64,000 bases of DNA from Meandrina meandrites (Eukaryota; Cnidaria; Anthozoa; Scleractinia; Meandrinidae): positions 22,721,789 through 22,785,788 of the forward strand of contig OY855906.1 of assembly GCA_963693305.1 (NCBI GenBank), in the 5' to 3' direction. Each line of letters opens with the position of its first letter. Within the stretch, counting starts at the first letter, position 1. A program made the translations under genes and the position numbers. The notes beneath the pieces are model-generated. The model was not told the origin of the DNA. It searched no databases and saw only the letters and a list, made by a program, of their open reading frames with translations. This document shows positions 1 through 11,300 of the stretch, in pieces.

Positions 1-476
1 ATTCGCCGTGGCCCGCTCAATAAAAGCGAAAACGTCAACTATTAAATAGATACTTCTTGCAAAAAGAAAAAAGGTGACCAGCGTTTTACCTTTCAAGCAC
101 TCAGGCGGCAAGACAAATAATTGTCTTGCCGCAAAAACACTCGACCAAACAAAACTTCGCAGACAAAGTAAACTTTTGTCACGCAGACTATAGCATTTTA
201 GGGTCACACACGGGTTAATGTGGCATATTATCTAAATCATTCAGATAAGCCTGAACAGCACTAGTTTGATGTGCACTTGAGACAGACCGGAAAAAATTCC
301 TCCTTCGATCGTCCTTGACCGATAACATTTGCACTAAAAGAGGCATCGTGCCGACATTCTGGAAAGCGAGAAAAATTTTAAACGCACTTGGCAACACCTT
401 GGCAAACACCTGGCAACACACGCGCCCGGGCGACATAATTCACGAGTAGAACGAATTCATAAACCAATTTGAAAGC
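1..476. other. Unassigned flank
   Basis: No convincing coding exon, RNA gene or repeat was recognised. A short minus-strand open frame at 215-436 has no family resemblance and no splice context that I could judge, so I do not call it. Confidence 0.4.
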
Positions 477-1591
477 ATTTATTTATTTATTTTATTTATT
501 TATTTAACATTTCTTTATACACGGTTAAAAATCATCAGGTAATATACTATTATTTAGAATTATAATAAAAATTAATACTAATAAACTACTAATAAACAAT
601 CCATGCTAAATACTAATTAATAAAAATTGAAATACATGTAGTAAATACTAATTTAAATATTAAACTAATCCTGTTTTCCATGAATGCCGTGTCTAACTTT
701 GCTTTTAAATTGATTATAGGATTTTATCATCCTGAGATTGCAGGGTAGGCTGTTCCAGAGAGTTGCACCACTGTAACTAAAGCTATTTTTCATATAGTTA
801 GTTCGTGGATGTGGTACAACCAGTTTGTTTTCGGAATCCCTTAAAGAATAGCGGATTCCACTACGTTTTAGAAATTTAGACGATAGGTATTCAGGAACCA
901 AGCCATTTAAAGATCTATATACCATTAAGGCTTTCTGAATTTGACGTTGGGTACACAAATCTTTCCAACCTAGTTGTCGTATTAGACCTTTGGCATCAGT
1001 ATCATAACTAGAGGAAGCTAACACGCGAGCGGCGCGGTTCTGAAGCTTTTGTAGCCTGTCCGACAAAGTTTTACCGCAATTACCCCAGACAAGATTGCAA
1101 TAGTCAAAATGAGGTTGAATTAGAGCACTGTATATATAAAGCAGTGTAGCTGGTGGAACAAAAGGCCTAACTCGTTTTATGGCACCAATCCCAGATGCAA
1201 TCTTTTCAGACAATTTATCAATATGGGTTTGCCAAGTTAGGTTTTCGTCGATCAACACACCAAGCGATTTGACTGAAGAGACACGATTTATTGGAACATT
1301 ATTAATCGAGAGCTCAAGTGTATCTGGAAGGGTACTTAATCTTTGTCTGGAACCAATCAACATAAATTCAGTTTTAGTCGCCTTTAAAGTAAGTTTATTA
1401 GAAGTAAGCCAATTGTTTAAATTACTTAGATCGTGATTTAGATTAGACTGTATAGAGCTCAGATCCGCTCCCGCATATGTGATGTGGGTGTCATCAGCAT
1501 ACATCCTAGGCTGACATGTTGATAGGCAGTTGGGCAAGTCGTTAATGTAAATAAGAAATAATAGGGGACCTAAGATCGTTGTCTTGGCTTG
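477..1591 (-). mobile_element. 5'-truncated CR1/L2-like LINE, 3' part of reverse transcriptase ORF
   Basis: The minus strand is open from about 1591 to 665 and encodes the C-terminal half of a non-LTR reverse transcriptase. Visible motifs are the start of RT block 4/5 (ILGPLLFLIYINDLP), the catalytic YADD box (MYADDTHITY), the SLGVLIDENLTW segment typical of RT thumb regions of CR1/L2/RTE-like elements, and a C-terminal region with LQKLQNRAARVL and TLWNSLP, which is characteristic of the CR1/jockey-type C-terminus. There is no ATG: the frame begins abruptly at the RT motif, so the copy is 5'-truncated at about 1590. The 3' end is an A-rich AAATA-type microsatellite (about 477-505 on the plus strand as TTTAT repeats), the usual tail of these elements. 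The upstream endonuclease and RT fingers are absent. Non-functional by truncation. Confidence 0.85.
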
Positions 1592-1739
1592 CACACGTTC
1601 CGACTAGCATCACTCGTACCCGAGTGGCATTTTGAAAATATTCAAACATGATCGGCTAGCGTCCGCATTACACTAAAAGCCGAAATAACAAAACATACAA
1701 ACGTACTTGACGAGCATCTGCGTTGCAACAACGCTTACG

Positions 1740-1990
1740 TGCGTAACAAGCCTTTCCAGCTTTCCCTCAGTCGCTCTCGACTGGCATCGCTCGCACAGTT
1801 CCGATGTGGGAAAAAATTATCCGCTTTGCACTTATGTGCGAGTAACAAGCTCTTCCCTCAGTCGCTCTCGACTGGCATCGCTTGCACTCGAGCGGCATCA
1901 CTCACAATTCTGCCTTGCACTCGTGCTCGAGTAACAAGGTTTTCCCTCAGTCGCTCTCGACTGGCATCACTCGTACTCGAGTGGTTTCAC
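1740..1990. repeat. About 90-bp tandem minisatellite, three copies
   Basis: A unit containing TCCCTCAGTCGCTCTCGACT starts at about 1761, 1852 and 1941, giving a period near 90 bp. Each unit also carries a GAGTAACAAG motif and short CTCGAGTGGCAT-like segments. Partial related sequence extends left to about 1608. No coding role is apparent. Confidence 0.7.
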
Positions 1991-2062
1991 ACATTAAAAA
2001 CTCCATGCCCACTCGTGTGGGGCATATGTCATAAGCAAAATGAGAAAGAAACACGGTTTTAC

Positions 2063-2284
2063 CTCGAGCGCAGGTTCAGGAACTGCAGGAGGTGCCGGGT
2101 TTTGGTTTGCATTGTCAGCATTAACCACTGCTTCATTATCCGGTACGGCCACGCGTGCAGGGACAGCAGGCACAGCTTGTGGACCGTGTTGAGGAACAGG
2201 AACCGCAGGGGCAGCTTGAACGTTAGCCAAAACATCTTGCGCCCTGACTTGCAATGGACGCTGCACGGGAGGCGGTTGGGCCAT
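2063..2284 (-). CDS. Possible first coding exon, Pro/Ala-rich product
   Basis: The minus strand opens with an ATG at 2284 and encodes about 74 residues rich in proline, alanine, valine and glutamine (begins MAQPPPVQRPLQV). At 2063/2062 the frame meets CTCGAG followed by GTAAAA, a plausible splice donor, after which the translation becomes unlike the preceding composition. I do not recognise the family; such low-complexity N-termini occur in transposon gag-like proteins and in host proteins alike. No downstream exon was identified. This is a weak call based on composition and a donor-like site only. Confidence 0.3.
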
Positions 2285-2299
2285 GACACGGTGACAGAG

Positions 2300-3166
2300 T
2301 TAAACAGAAAAACTTCGCATACACAACGAGTGATGTCGTAGGAGAAATGTGCACAAAGGAAGGAATCACGGTAATATATACAGTGCAGAGGATTGTGAGA
2401 TATCTATTATGATAATATTCATTTATTATTTCCGGTACTTTGAATAGCAGACAGAAGTGAAGCACACATAGGGTATTAATTAGTAAAATACATATGCGTG
2501 AGATATGTATGTATCACTAGTCACTAACCACTGTTTCTGGAAATACAAACAATCAGGGTTTCCTGCAGAGAGCCTGCTTACAGGCGAGGAAATTAGCGAG
2601 TACAAAATCATGGATCACTCTACCAGCGATCCACTTGTAGAGTAAGCCTCACATGTAGCACAATTCCTTAAATCTTCCTCATTTATAGTTTGCATGCCAT
2701 ACACAATGGCATATAACTACGGTTCAGTTTGAGAACATCCTGGCTTTATGTCACAGCAAATTTGGCTGAGGTTCATGGCTATCCTGAGCAAGCATGTTAA
2801 ACAAACTGTTGAGGTGAATGCGGTTAAGCAAATGATTAATGCTTTGCTTCGTTTTGTTCCTGGGAGTCGTTAACTGCGTTCAGATTCCTTTGATAGTGCT
2901 ATGTGTTGATACAAAAGTACAGGAAGATGATTATTTGAAATATCTTCCACTATGCTGTGATTTTTGTTTTTTCAGTCTCAAGCTAAATTTGTTCGCCTTC
3001 AACAATTCTCTGGTCTACTGTATATTGTTAATTTCAAGCTCGCCCTCCTGGTCCACGTCATAGTCTTGAAAGAATGGGCTACTGTATCTTGATTGCCAAA
3101 ATTTTAGTTTCTAAATTCAGGGTGCCACTTATCTGCCGGGGCGATTTATTTGCGGGTGTTTACTGT
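2300..3166. other. No recognised feature
   Basis: AT-rich sequence with several stops in every frame. I see no convincing exon, RNA gene or TIR structure here. Confidence 0.4.
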
Positions 3167-3345
3167 AACTGCGACACCACAGACCACGGTTGCGGAAGAA
3201 ATTAAATATTTATCTCCCTAGTTATGAAAATTGAAACTAACTGTGACAACACGGCCCGTGGTGGCAAAATGACTTAAATTTTTTATCTCATTATTTAAGA
3301 AATTCAAACTAACTGTGACACCACAGACCAGGGTGGCAGGAAATG
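3167..3345. repeat. 72-bp tandem repeat, about 2.5 copies
   Basis: Units begin AACTG(C/T)GACA at 3167, 3239 and 3311, a period of exactly 72 bp. Each holds an ACAGACCACGG-like box and an AT-rich half. The copies are diverged. Confidence 0.75.
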
Positions 3346-4254
3346 AACCTTGCACTTTTAGAATGGACCGCTATTGTAAAATTACTCCAGATTTTCTAAG
3401 TTCAGTTAAATTTAGGCCATGCCATTCTCAGATTTGTTGCTGCCTAATTTCCCCTTCATCATCCTGTTTGAATTCAAGAACGTGCATCTCATTCTTCAAA
3501 ACATGGTATTCCTTAAAGGTTCCTTTCAAACTATCTGGAATTTGAATCTGTCTACAAGTTTTGGCCGCAGTGACCACGTTCCTTTCATTGGTTCAACTCT
3601 TCATAAAATATTCCTTTGTACTTACATTTTCAGCCTACTGCCACAAAGACGCTGTAGAAAAAAACACTAACCCTTGCGAACATTGCACAGAGCAAAACAA
3701 ACTATCAAACCATCAAACAACCTTGTGTTCTTGAAATAAGGTTGACAAGTCACAATTTTTGTGAAAGCGTGAAAGCGCGCGATCTGGCCATTCTGAGAAA
3801 ACCGCACAATGGCAACAATATAACAAAACAAAGACAATGTAGTACTCATTAGTCAGCTTTTGTCGTCCTGGAAAGGGGCTTCATATAATAATCTCTCATG
3901 AATAATATCATGAAATAGGTCAGATAAATACCTGGAATGTCAGTATTAATCCATATGTATATGGCTTAATACAATAAAATCCTAGTGCATACTTTCGGCA
4001 GCTTGTTTTGAACGCATATATTGGCTTTTTGGTTGGCGCATCAAAAACGGAAAAAAAAACCTGTTTATTATAAATTTTTACCGTATGGAAACCCCAGTGC
4101 AACTTTCGGAACCTTTTTGCTATATTGTTTACTGCGAGTCCGGAAAAATATTTGTTTTTCTTCAGCGTATCAATATAAAAACAAGCAAAGAAAAGCGTGT
4201 TTCTTGTCATTTGACGCCACAGTTGATACCTTGCCAATGTGAAAAAAATAAGCC
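3346..4254. other. No gene; possible diverged 110-bp duplication
   Basis: No exon is supported. Around 3980-4150 two segments share the pattern AGTGCA(T/A)ACTTTCGG followed by a T-rich stretch, suggesting an old tandem duplication. Otherwise unremarkable. Confidence 0.35.
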
Positions 4255-4351
4255 GGTTATTTTTAGGCACCTCAGGGATATGTGATTTATTCGCCTCGGG
4301 TTGCACCCTCGGTAAATAAATCACATTTTCCCTTGTTGCCTGAAAATAACC
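4255..4351. repeat. 97-bp palindrome (hairpin/MITE-like)
   Basis: GGTTATTTTTAGGCA at the left end is matched by the inverted TGCCTGAAAATAACC at the right end, and an inner GTGATTTATT/AATAAATCAC pair continues the arms. The whole segment could fold into an imperfect hairpin and is probably a small foldback element. Confidence 0.65.
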
Positions 4352-5626
4352 CTTACTTAAAATACATACTTGCTAGATCGTGAATTAAATTATGTTGTTT
4401 TTTAAATTAAAATGTGTCATCCTCAGCTGTCCTACCTGTTACCATCGCAACATTGACATCAGCCCATCGGCTATGATTAACTTCTCTTGTTCAGCTTGTA
4501 TCTGTTCATATTTTTGGTATTGTACTCAATTCTACAAACCATTCTATAAATCTCATATATTCGCTACAACAATGTAAATCTTCACACACAGTTTGTCCAG
4601 ATTTCCTGTGTTGCGAGCACATCAAAAAATACACGAGGGATGCTGTTAATTCAAGGAAGAGAAAAACTAATCATCAAACTTATTTGGAATAAAGTTTAGG
4701 TCAAGAATAATTAAGTCAATCTCTCTCCATTCTAGATATCAATTTGTGAATCGTGGCAATAATGTTAGTGTAATCAGTCTGTAGTGATGGACAAGGGAAC
4801 TTCGTTTCCTTTTGCCCGGCAACAATGAGTGAAGGTGGTGCCTTCATGAAACCCCTGCCTTTTAGAGCAGCTAATACGTGGCAAGGTCTGAGGCGAGATC
4901 TTTATATTTGCCACGGGGGACCGGGAACCCTCCTTCTTTTACATAACTATTTGTGTGTTCCATATTGAACAACATTAAAGTAATGTAACATCATCCACAC
5001 TTCCTTACCATCATCATTTTTATGGCAAAACTTAATGTGTTGTTATTTGCCTTTTCAGGATTAAAACCAGTCGTAGAGTTTGCACAAAGTTACAGACACA
5101 GACATAATGGACAAGCAGATTATTAATTAATTTCTTCATTCAATGTAAGGACACAGGACGTGTCTAATGATAACATCTTTGGATGACTGTGGAATATCCC
5201 ACGAGTCACTTGTATTCTCTCCATATACACACAATCTTTAGGCGAAAGAAGAAAATACAGGTGACAAGTGGGATGTTCCATGGCATGCTACGCAAAAGTT
5301 TCGCATAATTGTTTTATGGCATGCAATTGAAAATACGCTCACAAAATGTTGTCGGGAAAAAATTACAGCATAGGATGGGAAGGTTAAGTTTAATACAGTC
5401 AAATATACGACAGCTTTTGTGTATTCTGATTAGCTGTATTTTCTGTGGCATGGTATATATCAGGCAGATATTGATAAGCTGACCAAAAACCTTTCATGGT
5501 GGGGGGTTTAGGTATTTTCCAAAACAACACATGTTACTTTCCTTTGAGATTTCCCTTACCCTTAGGGCACACACAAGCAGACATTTCCTATGAAGAAAGG
5601 GTTACTAGGGACACAGATCGATTGAT
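4352..5626. other. No recognised feature
   Basis: AT-rich sequence without a supported exon, tRNA or repeat array. Confidence 0.4.
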
Positions 5627-5990
5627 TTGGTCAAGGAAACAGTCAAGAAAAAAGTAAAAAAGAAGTCCACTTTTCGTTCTCGATTTTTTTCCGACTTTTT
5701 CCCTGTGTTATTTCTCTTATTTTACCGACTTTTTCGTAATCTCTTTTCCGACTTGTTTCCCGACTTTCCGACTTTTCGCGAAGTTTTTCTGCACTATTTT
5801 CCGACCTTTTTCCCGCGTTTTTTGTTGAATTTTATCCGAAGTTTTTCCATTTTCACGACTTTTTATCGACCATTGTCTGACCCTTTCCTGTACTTTTTTC
5901 TCGATTTTTCCCATTTGTTCTGAGTTTTCCCGACTATATTTCTGACTTTTATCTCGATTGTTTTTTTCGAATGCTTAAATTATTTTTTTT
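5627..5990. repeat. Pyrimidine-rich degenerate repeat (TTTTCCGACTT type)
   Basis: A degenerate tandem series of CGACTTTTTC/TTTCCGACTTTT motifs. The same motif family, in either orientation, lies next to both CGTTT satellites (15116-15670 and 46790-47140). The open reading frames over it are composition artefacts (Phe/Leu/Ser-rich). Confidence 0.65.
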
Positions 5991-6488
5991 GTTTTAAAAC
6001 TTAACTTTAATTTCTTGTGTCAAACTAGACCGATTGTTTGCAGTCTGTGTCGCCGTCACCGTCGCCATCATTATTTAATTATTTTGTAGGGACATGTTGC
6101 ACAACCATCTACACGATGGGACATTGCATCTCTGCAACATTTTTTCCCTGCGACACGTCCCACAAAGTTTAACAGGTTCCAGGATCAAAATTGCTGCAAA
6201 ATTTGTGTTGCACGAGCTTAAAGTAATCAGCCAGACAATAGGACGTGTCGCTGCAACTTGCCCTTGGGACATGCTCCCCGCTACAATTTTTTAACAAATT
6301 TATGGTAGAGTTGGGGAGGGGATTATTACAAGGGTCTATGCTGTTAAAAGTGTCACTAAAGTAGTGAGCACGAGTAATATAGAGCCATTTTTATGCTTCG
6401 AATTATATAGGGTGGTTTGCAGTATAATTTTGAACTGATTTCATATACCGGTCAGTGCCCAGCTCCTGACAACGAACCAGGTTGTGTT

Positions 6489-7640
6489 GAGGTTAGGGTT
6501 ATTGTAACAGACCCGTAACGGACGAGTTAAGAGTTAGGGTTCTTGTAACATACGGGTAACGGACGGGTTAAGAGTTAGGGTTTTTGTAACAGACACGTAA
6601 CGGACGGTTTGAGGTGGCTCGACTGGATTTTTTAGGGGCAACACCGCTCAAGTTTGAGAATAAACCAGATCGTCATTAACAATGCCATCGAAAAAAAGCG
6701 TTCGTGGCGATCCCCATAATTTTGTATACACAATATTAAATGGCATCAAACTAATATGAGATGAAACTACATTCCCAAAGCGCGCCGTGTTCTTTAGATA
6801 TTACCCAATTATCTCCATAGTATGTTTTTTACTGTATTTACAACCCTCAAAACTTCATCCCCAAAAATTTCGATAACGCTCTTACAGAATTTGTTCAAAC
6901 TTTGCCAACATTGAGGCAGGTGTAGGAGGTACATGCTCCCTTGAGCGATTTGCGAAAAAATCTCCTGGTGCCGAGCAATACGAACGAAATTGATAAACAT
7001 GATGACGTCATTACGTTGCTATGACAACTCCGATGTCAAAATAACACTAGCCATAACAACTTTCCATCTTTACCTAATTCAGCTGTGGTGATCGTTTTTC
7101 GATGGCATTGTTAATGGCGATCTGGTTAGTTCTCAAACTTGAGCGGCGTTGCCCCTGTTAAAACCAGTAGAGCCACCTTAAGAGTTAGGGTTATTGTAAC
7201 AGACACGTAACGGACGGGTTAAGAGTTAGGGTTATTTTAACATACGCGTAACGGACGGGTTAAGAGTTAGGTTTATTGTAACACGCGTAACGGACGGGTT
7301 AAGAGTTAGGGTTATTTTAACATACGCGTAACGGACGGGTTAAGAGTTAGGGTTATTGTAACACGCGTAACGGACGGGTTAAGAGTTAGGGTTTTTTAAC
7401 ATACGCGTAACGGACGGGTTAAGTGTTAGGGTTTCTGTAACACACACGTAACGGACGGGTTAAGAGTTAGGGTTTCTGTAACAGACGCGTAACGGACGGG
7501 TTAAGAGTTAGGGTTTTTGTAACAGACACGTAACGGACGGGTTAAGGGTAAGCGTTATCGTAACAGATGCGTAACGGACGGGTTTAGAGTTCGGGTTTTG
7601 GTAACAGACACGTAACGGATGTTTTTTTGTTAGGGTTATT
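6489..7640. repeat. TTAGGG-containing satellite, about 41-bp unit, interrupted
   Basis: Copies of a 38-41-bp unit with the core GGGTTAAGAGTTAGGGTT followed by TAACA and ACGCGTAACGGAC run from 6489 to 6612 and again from 7178 to about 7640. The embedded TTAGGG resembles the metazoan telomere hexamer, but the unit is longer and mixed, so this is an interstitial satellite rather than a telomere. A 565-bp MITE splits the array. Confidence 0.85.
6613..7177. mobile_element. TTAA-flanked MITE inserted in the satellite
   Basis: Left end GGTGGCTCGACTGG and right end ...CCAGTAGAGCCACC are inverted repeats, and the arms continue for roughly 110 bp (GGGCAACACCGCTCAAGTTTG on the left is matched by the reverse complement near 7130-7157; the CGATGGCATTG boxes also mirror each other). 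It is flanked by TTGA at 6609 and TTAA at 7178, consistent with a TTAA target-site duplication with one mutation, and the satellite unit itself contains GGTTAAGAG, so the target is identifiable. TTAA use fits piggyBac- or Kolobok-type mobilisation. No transposase is encoded. Confidence 0.8.
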
Positions 7641-8301
7641 TTAACAATGACCTCCTATTCAGTGTTTCCTTTTTAATCACATTAATTGCCTGTTTAGTTA
7701 GCGTCTTAGTTAGGGACTGTGCAATAATTATCAGTCTGGCACAGGGGTTGGGGGGGGGGGGGGTTATTAAAAATGCAACAAGGCCAAAAATTTACTTAGC
7801 CCCATTTCCTGGACAAAAGGCCTCATATTTTAATATGACATTTTAAGGGGGCGTTCATTTTTTATTGGATAGGGGGAGCTAGTGGAATTTCATATGTAGT
7901 CTCTGAAATATCTTATGACCCCCTCTCGATCAGAAATATTTTACCCTTGTCCACCTAATAATACTAATTTCTTGAGATAACCCCCCCCCCCCCCCACAAA
8001 TAATAAAGGGAAATAAAATTCTAACTTTTTCATATATCCAGCTACCATTAATAGCAGATACAATTGCAGTTTGAAGCAATAACCATAGTACCGTATTTTC
8101 TCAATTAAACGCCCCCAGCGTTTATTTCAAAATTGGCCTTGTGGACCCGGCGTTTATTTGAAGCCGGCGTTAAATCGGGGCCCGGCGTTTATTTATAAAG
8201 TGCAGTTTTCCGATTTTTTCAGACTGATTTATTATCACCCATTCTCCTAGACCAAGGGCAGTTTGTCAACGCAGAAAGTTTTCCCTTCGTACCGCCCTGG
8301 C
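7641..8301. other. Homopolymer-rich spacer
   Basis: No gene seen. Contains a poly-G run at about 7750-7764, a poly-C run at about 7981-7995, and three CGTTTATTT boxes at 8115-8190 with CCGGCGTT context, which look like part of an old repeat. Confidence 0.4.
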
Positions 8302-11300
8302 ACGTTTAACTTCGTTTGCCTACGTTTATCGTTGTTTGCCCACGTTAAATTCCTTGTAAAAAAAGTAGGCAAACGAAGTTAAACGTATAAGCAAACGACG
8401 ATAAACGTAGGAAAACGTAGGCGAACGAAATTAAACGTTGGCAAATGACGATAAACGTAGCAAAACGAAGTTAAACGTAGGGAAACGAATTGAAACGTAG
8501 GCAAACGAAGTTAAACGTAGGAAAACTGAGTGAAACGTAGGCAAACAAAGTTTAGCGTAGCCAAACGATGATAAACGTAGACAAACGAAGTTAAATGTGG
8601 CCAAACGAACTTAAATGTAGGGAACCAAACTTAAAGGCAGGCAAACGATGATAAACGGTGGAAAACGAAGTTAAGGGTAGGTAAACGAAGTTAATCGTAG
8701 GCAAACGAAGTTAAACGTAGGGAAACGAAGATAAACGAGGGAAAACGAAGTTCAGCGAAGGAGAACGTTTGCTACGTTCATCTTCGTTTTCCTACGTTTA
8801 TCGTCCTTTGCCTACCTTTTCCTCGCTTGCAAACGTTTAACTTCGTTTACCTACGGTTTACCTTTATTTGCCGAAGTTTAATTTCGCTTGCCTTTGTTTA
8901 ACTTCGTTTGCCTACGTTTATCGTCGTTTTGCTACCTTTAAGTTCGTTTACCTTTATCGTCGTTTGCCTACGTTTAACTTCGTTTGCCTAAGTTTAACAT
9001 CGTTTGTCTACCTTTAACTTCGTTCGCCTTCGTTTAACCTGGTATATCGTCGTTTACCTACGTTTAACTTCGTTTACCTAAGTTTATCAATGTTTTTCAA
9101 CCTTTAACTTCGTTTGCCTACGTTTGTTCTCGTTTGCCTACGTTTAACTTCGTTTGCCTAAGTTTAACATCGTTTGTCTACCTTTAACTTCGTTTGCCTA
9201 CGTTTAACTTCGTTTATCTTCAATTCTCTACGTTCACCTTTCATTGCTTCGTTTAACTTCGCGTCTCCACCTTTAACTTCGTTTACCTACGTTCAACTTC
9301 CTTTGGCTACGTTTATTGTCGTTTGCCTACGTTTAACTTCGTTTGCCTACCTTTAACTTCGTTTGTGTACGTTTAATTTCATTGGCCTAAGTTTAACTTC
9401 TTTTTTTGCGTTAAAATTCGTTTGCCTACGGCCTTTAACTTCGTTTCGCTACGTTTAACTTCTTTTGCCTACGTTTATCGTGGTTTGCCTACGTTAACTT
9501 TATTGTAAAAAAAACGTTTATCGTCCTTTGCCTACGTTTACTTCGTTTGCCAACGTTTAACTTCGCTTACCTACGTTTACCTTCATTTGCCGAAGTTTAA
9601 CTTCGTTTGCCTTCAATTAACTTTGTTTGCCTTCGTTTAACTTCGTTTGCCTACGTTTATGCTCGTTTGGCTACTTTAGTTTCGTTTACCTACGTTTATC
9701 GTCGTTTGCCTGCAGTTAACTTCGTTTGCCTGCGTTTAACATCGTTTGACTACCTTTAACTTCGTTCGCCTACGTTTGTTCTCGTTTGCCTACGTTTAAC
9801 TTCGTTTGCCTACGTTTATCGTTGTTTGCCTACGTTAACTTTGTTGTAAAAAAACCGTACGCAAAGGAAGTAAAACATAGGCAAACGAAGTTAAACGTAA
9901 GCAAACGACGATAAGCGGAGGAAAACAAAGTTAAGCGAAGGAAAACGTTTCCCAACGTTTAACTTCGTTTACCAACGTTTACCTTCATGTGCCGAAGTTT
10001 AAATTCGTTTGCCTTCGTTTAACTTCGTTTGCCTACGTTTCTCGTTTGGCTACGGTTAAGTTCGTTTACCTACGTTTATCGTCGTTTGGCTGCGTTTAAC
10101 TTCGTTTGTCCTAAGTTTAACATCGTTTGACTACCTTGAAGTTCGTTGGCCTACGTTTAACTTCGTTTACCTAAGTTTATCATTGTTTTTTTTTTACCTT
10201 TAACTTCGTTTGCTTTTGTTTATCCTGGTTTGCCTACTTTTAAGTTCGTGTCTCTACGTTTAACCTCGTTTCCCTACGTTTAACTTCGTTGAACTTCGTT
10301 TTTCTACGTTCAACTTCGTTTGCCTGTGTTCATCGTTGATTGCCTACCTTTAACTTTGTTTGTCTACGTTTAACTTCGTTCGCCTACCTTTGTCTTCGTT
10401 TGCCTACGTTTAATTTCGTTAAATGTGGCCAAACGAACTTAAATGTAGGGAACCAAACTTAAAGGCAGGCAAACGATGATAAACGGTGGAAAACGAAGTT
10501 AAGGGTAGGTAAACGAAGTTAATCGTAGGCTAACGAAGTTAAACGTAGGAAAACGAAGATAAACGTGGGAAAACGAAGTTCAGCGAAGGAGAACGTTTGC
10601 TACGTTCATCTTCGTTTTCCTACGTTTATCGTCCTTTGCCTACCTTTTCCTCGCTTGCAAACGTTTAACTTCGTTTACCTACGGTTTACCTTTATTTGCC
10701 GAAGTTTAATTTCGCTTGCCTTTGTTTAACTTCGTTTGCCTACGTTTATCCTCGTTTTGCTACCTTTAAGTTCGTTTACCTTTATCGTCGTTTGCCTACG
10801 TTTAACTTCGTTTGCCTAAGTTTAACATCGTTTGTCTACCTTTAACTTCGTTTGCCTTCGTTTAACCTCGTATATCGTCGTTTACCTACGTTTAACTTCG
10901 TTTGCCTAAGTTTAACATCGTTTGTCTACCTTTAACTTCGTTTGCCTTCGTTTAACCTCGTATATCGTCGTTTACCTACGTTTAACTTCGTTTACCTAAG
11001 TTTATCAATGTTTTTCTACCTTTAACTTCGTTTGCCTACGTTTAACTTCGTTTATCTTCGATTCTCTACGTTCACCTTTCATTGCTTTGTTTAACTTCGC
11101 GTCTCCACGTTTAGCTTCGTTTACCTACGTTCAACTTCCTTTGGCTACGTTTATTGTCGTTTGCCTACGTTTAACTTCGTTTGCCTACCTTTAACTTCGT
11201 TTGTGTACGTTTAATTTCATTGGCCTAAGTTTAACTTCTTTTTTTGCGTTAAAATTCGTTTGCCTACGGCCTTTAACTTCGTTTCGCTACGTTTAACTTC

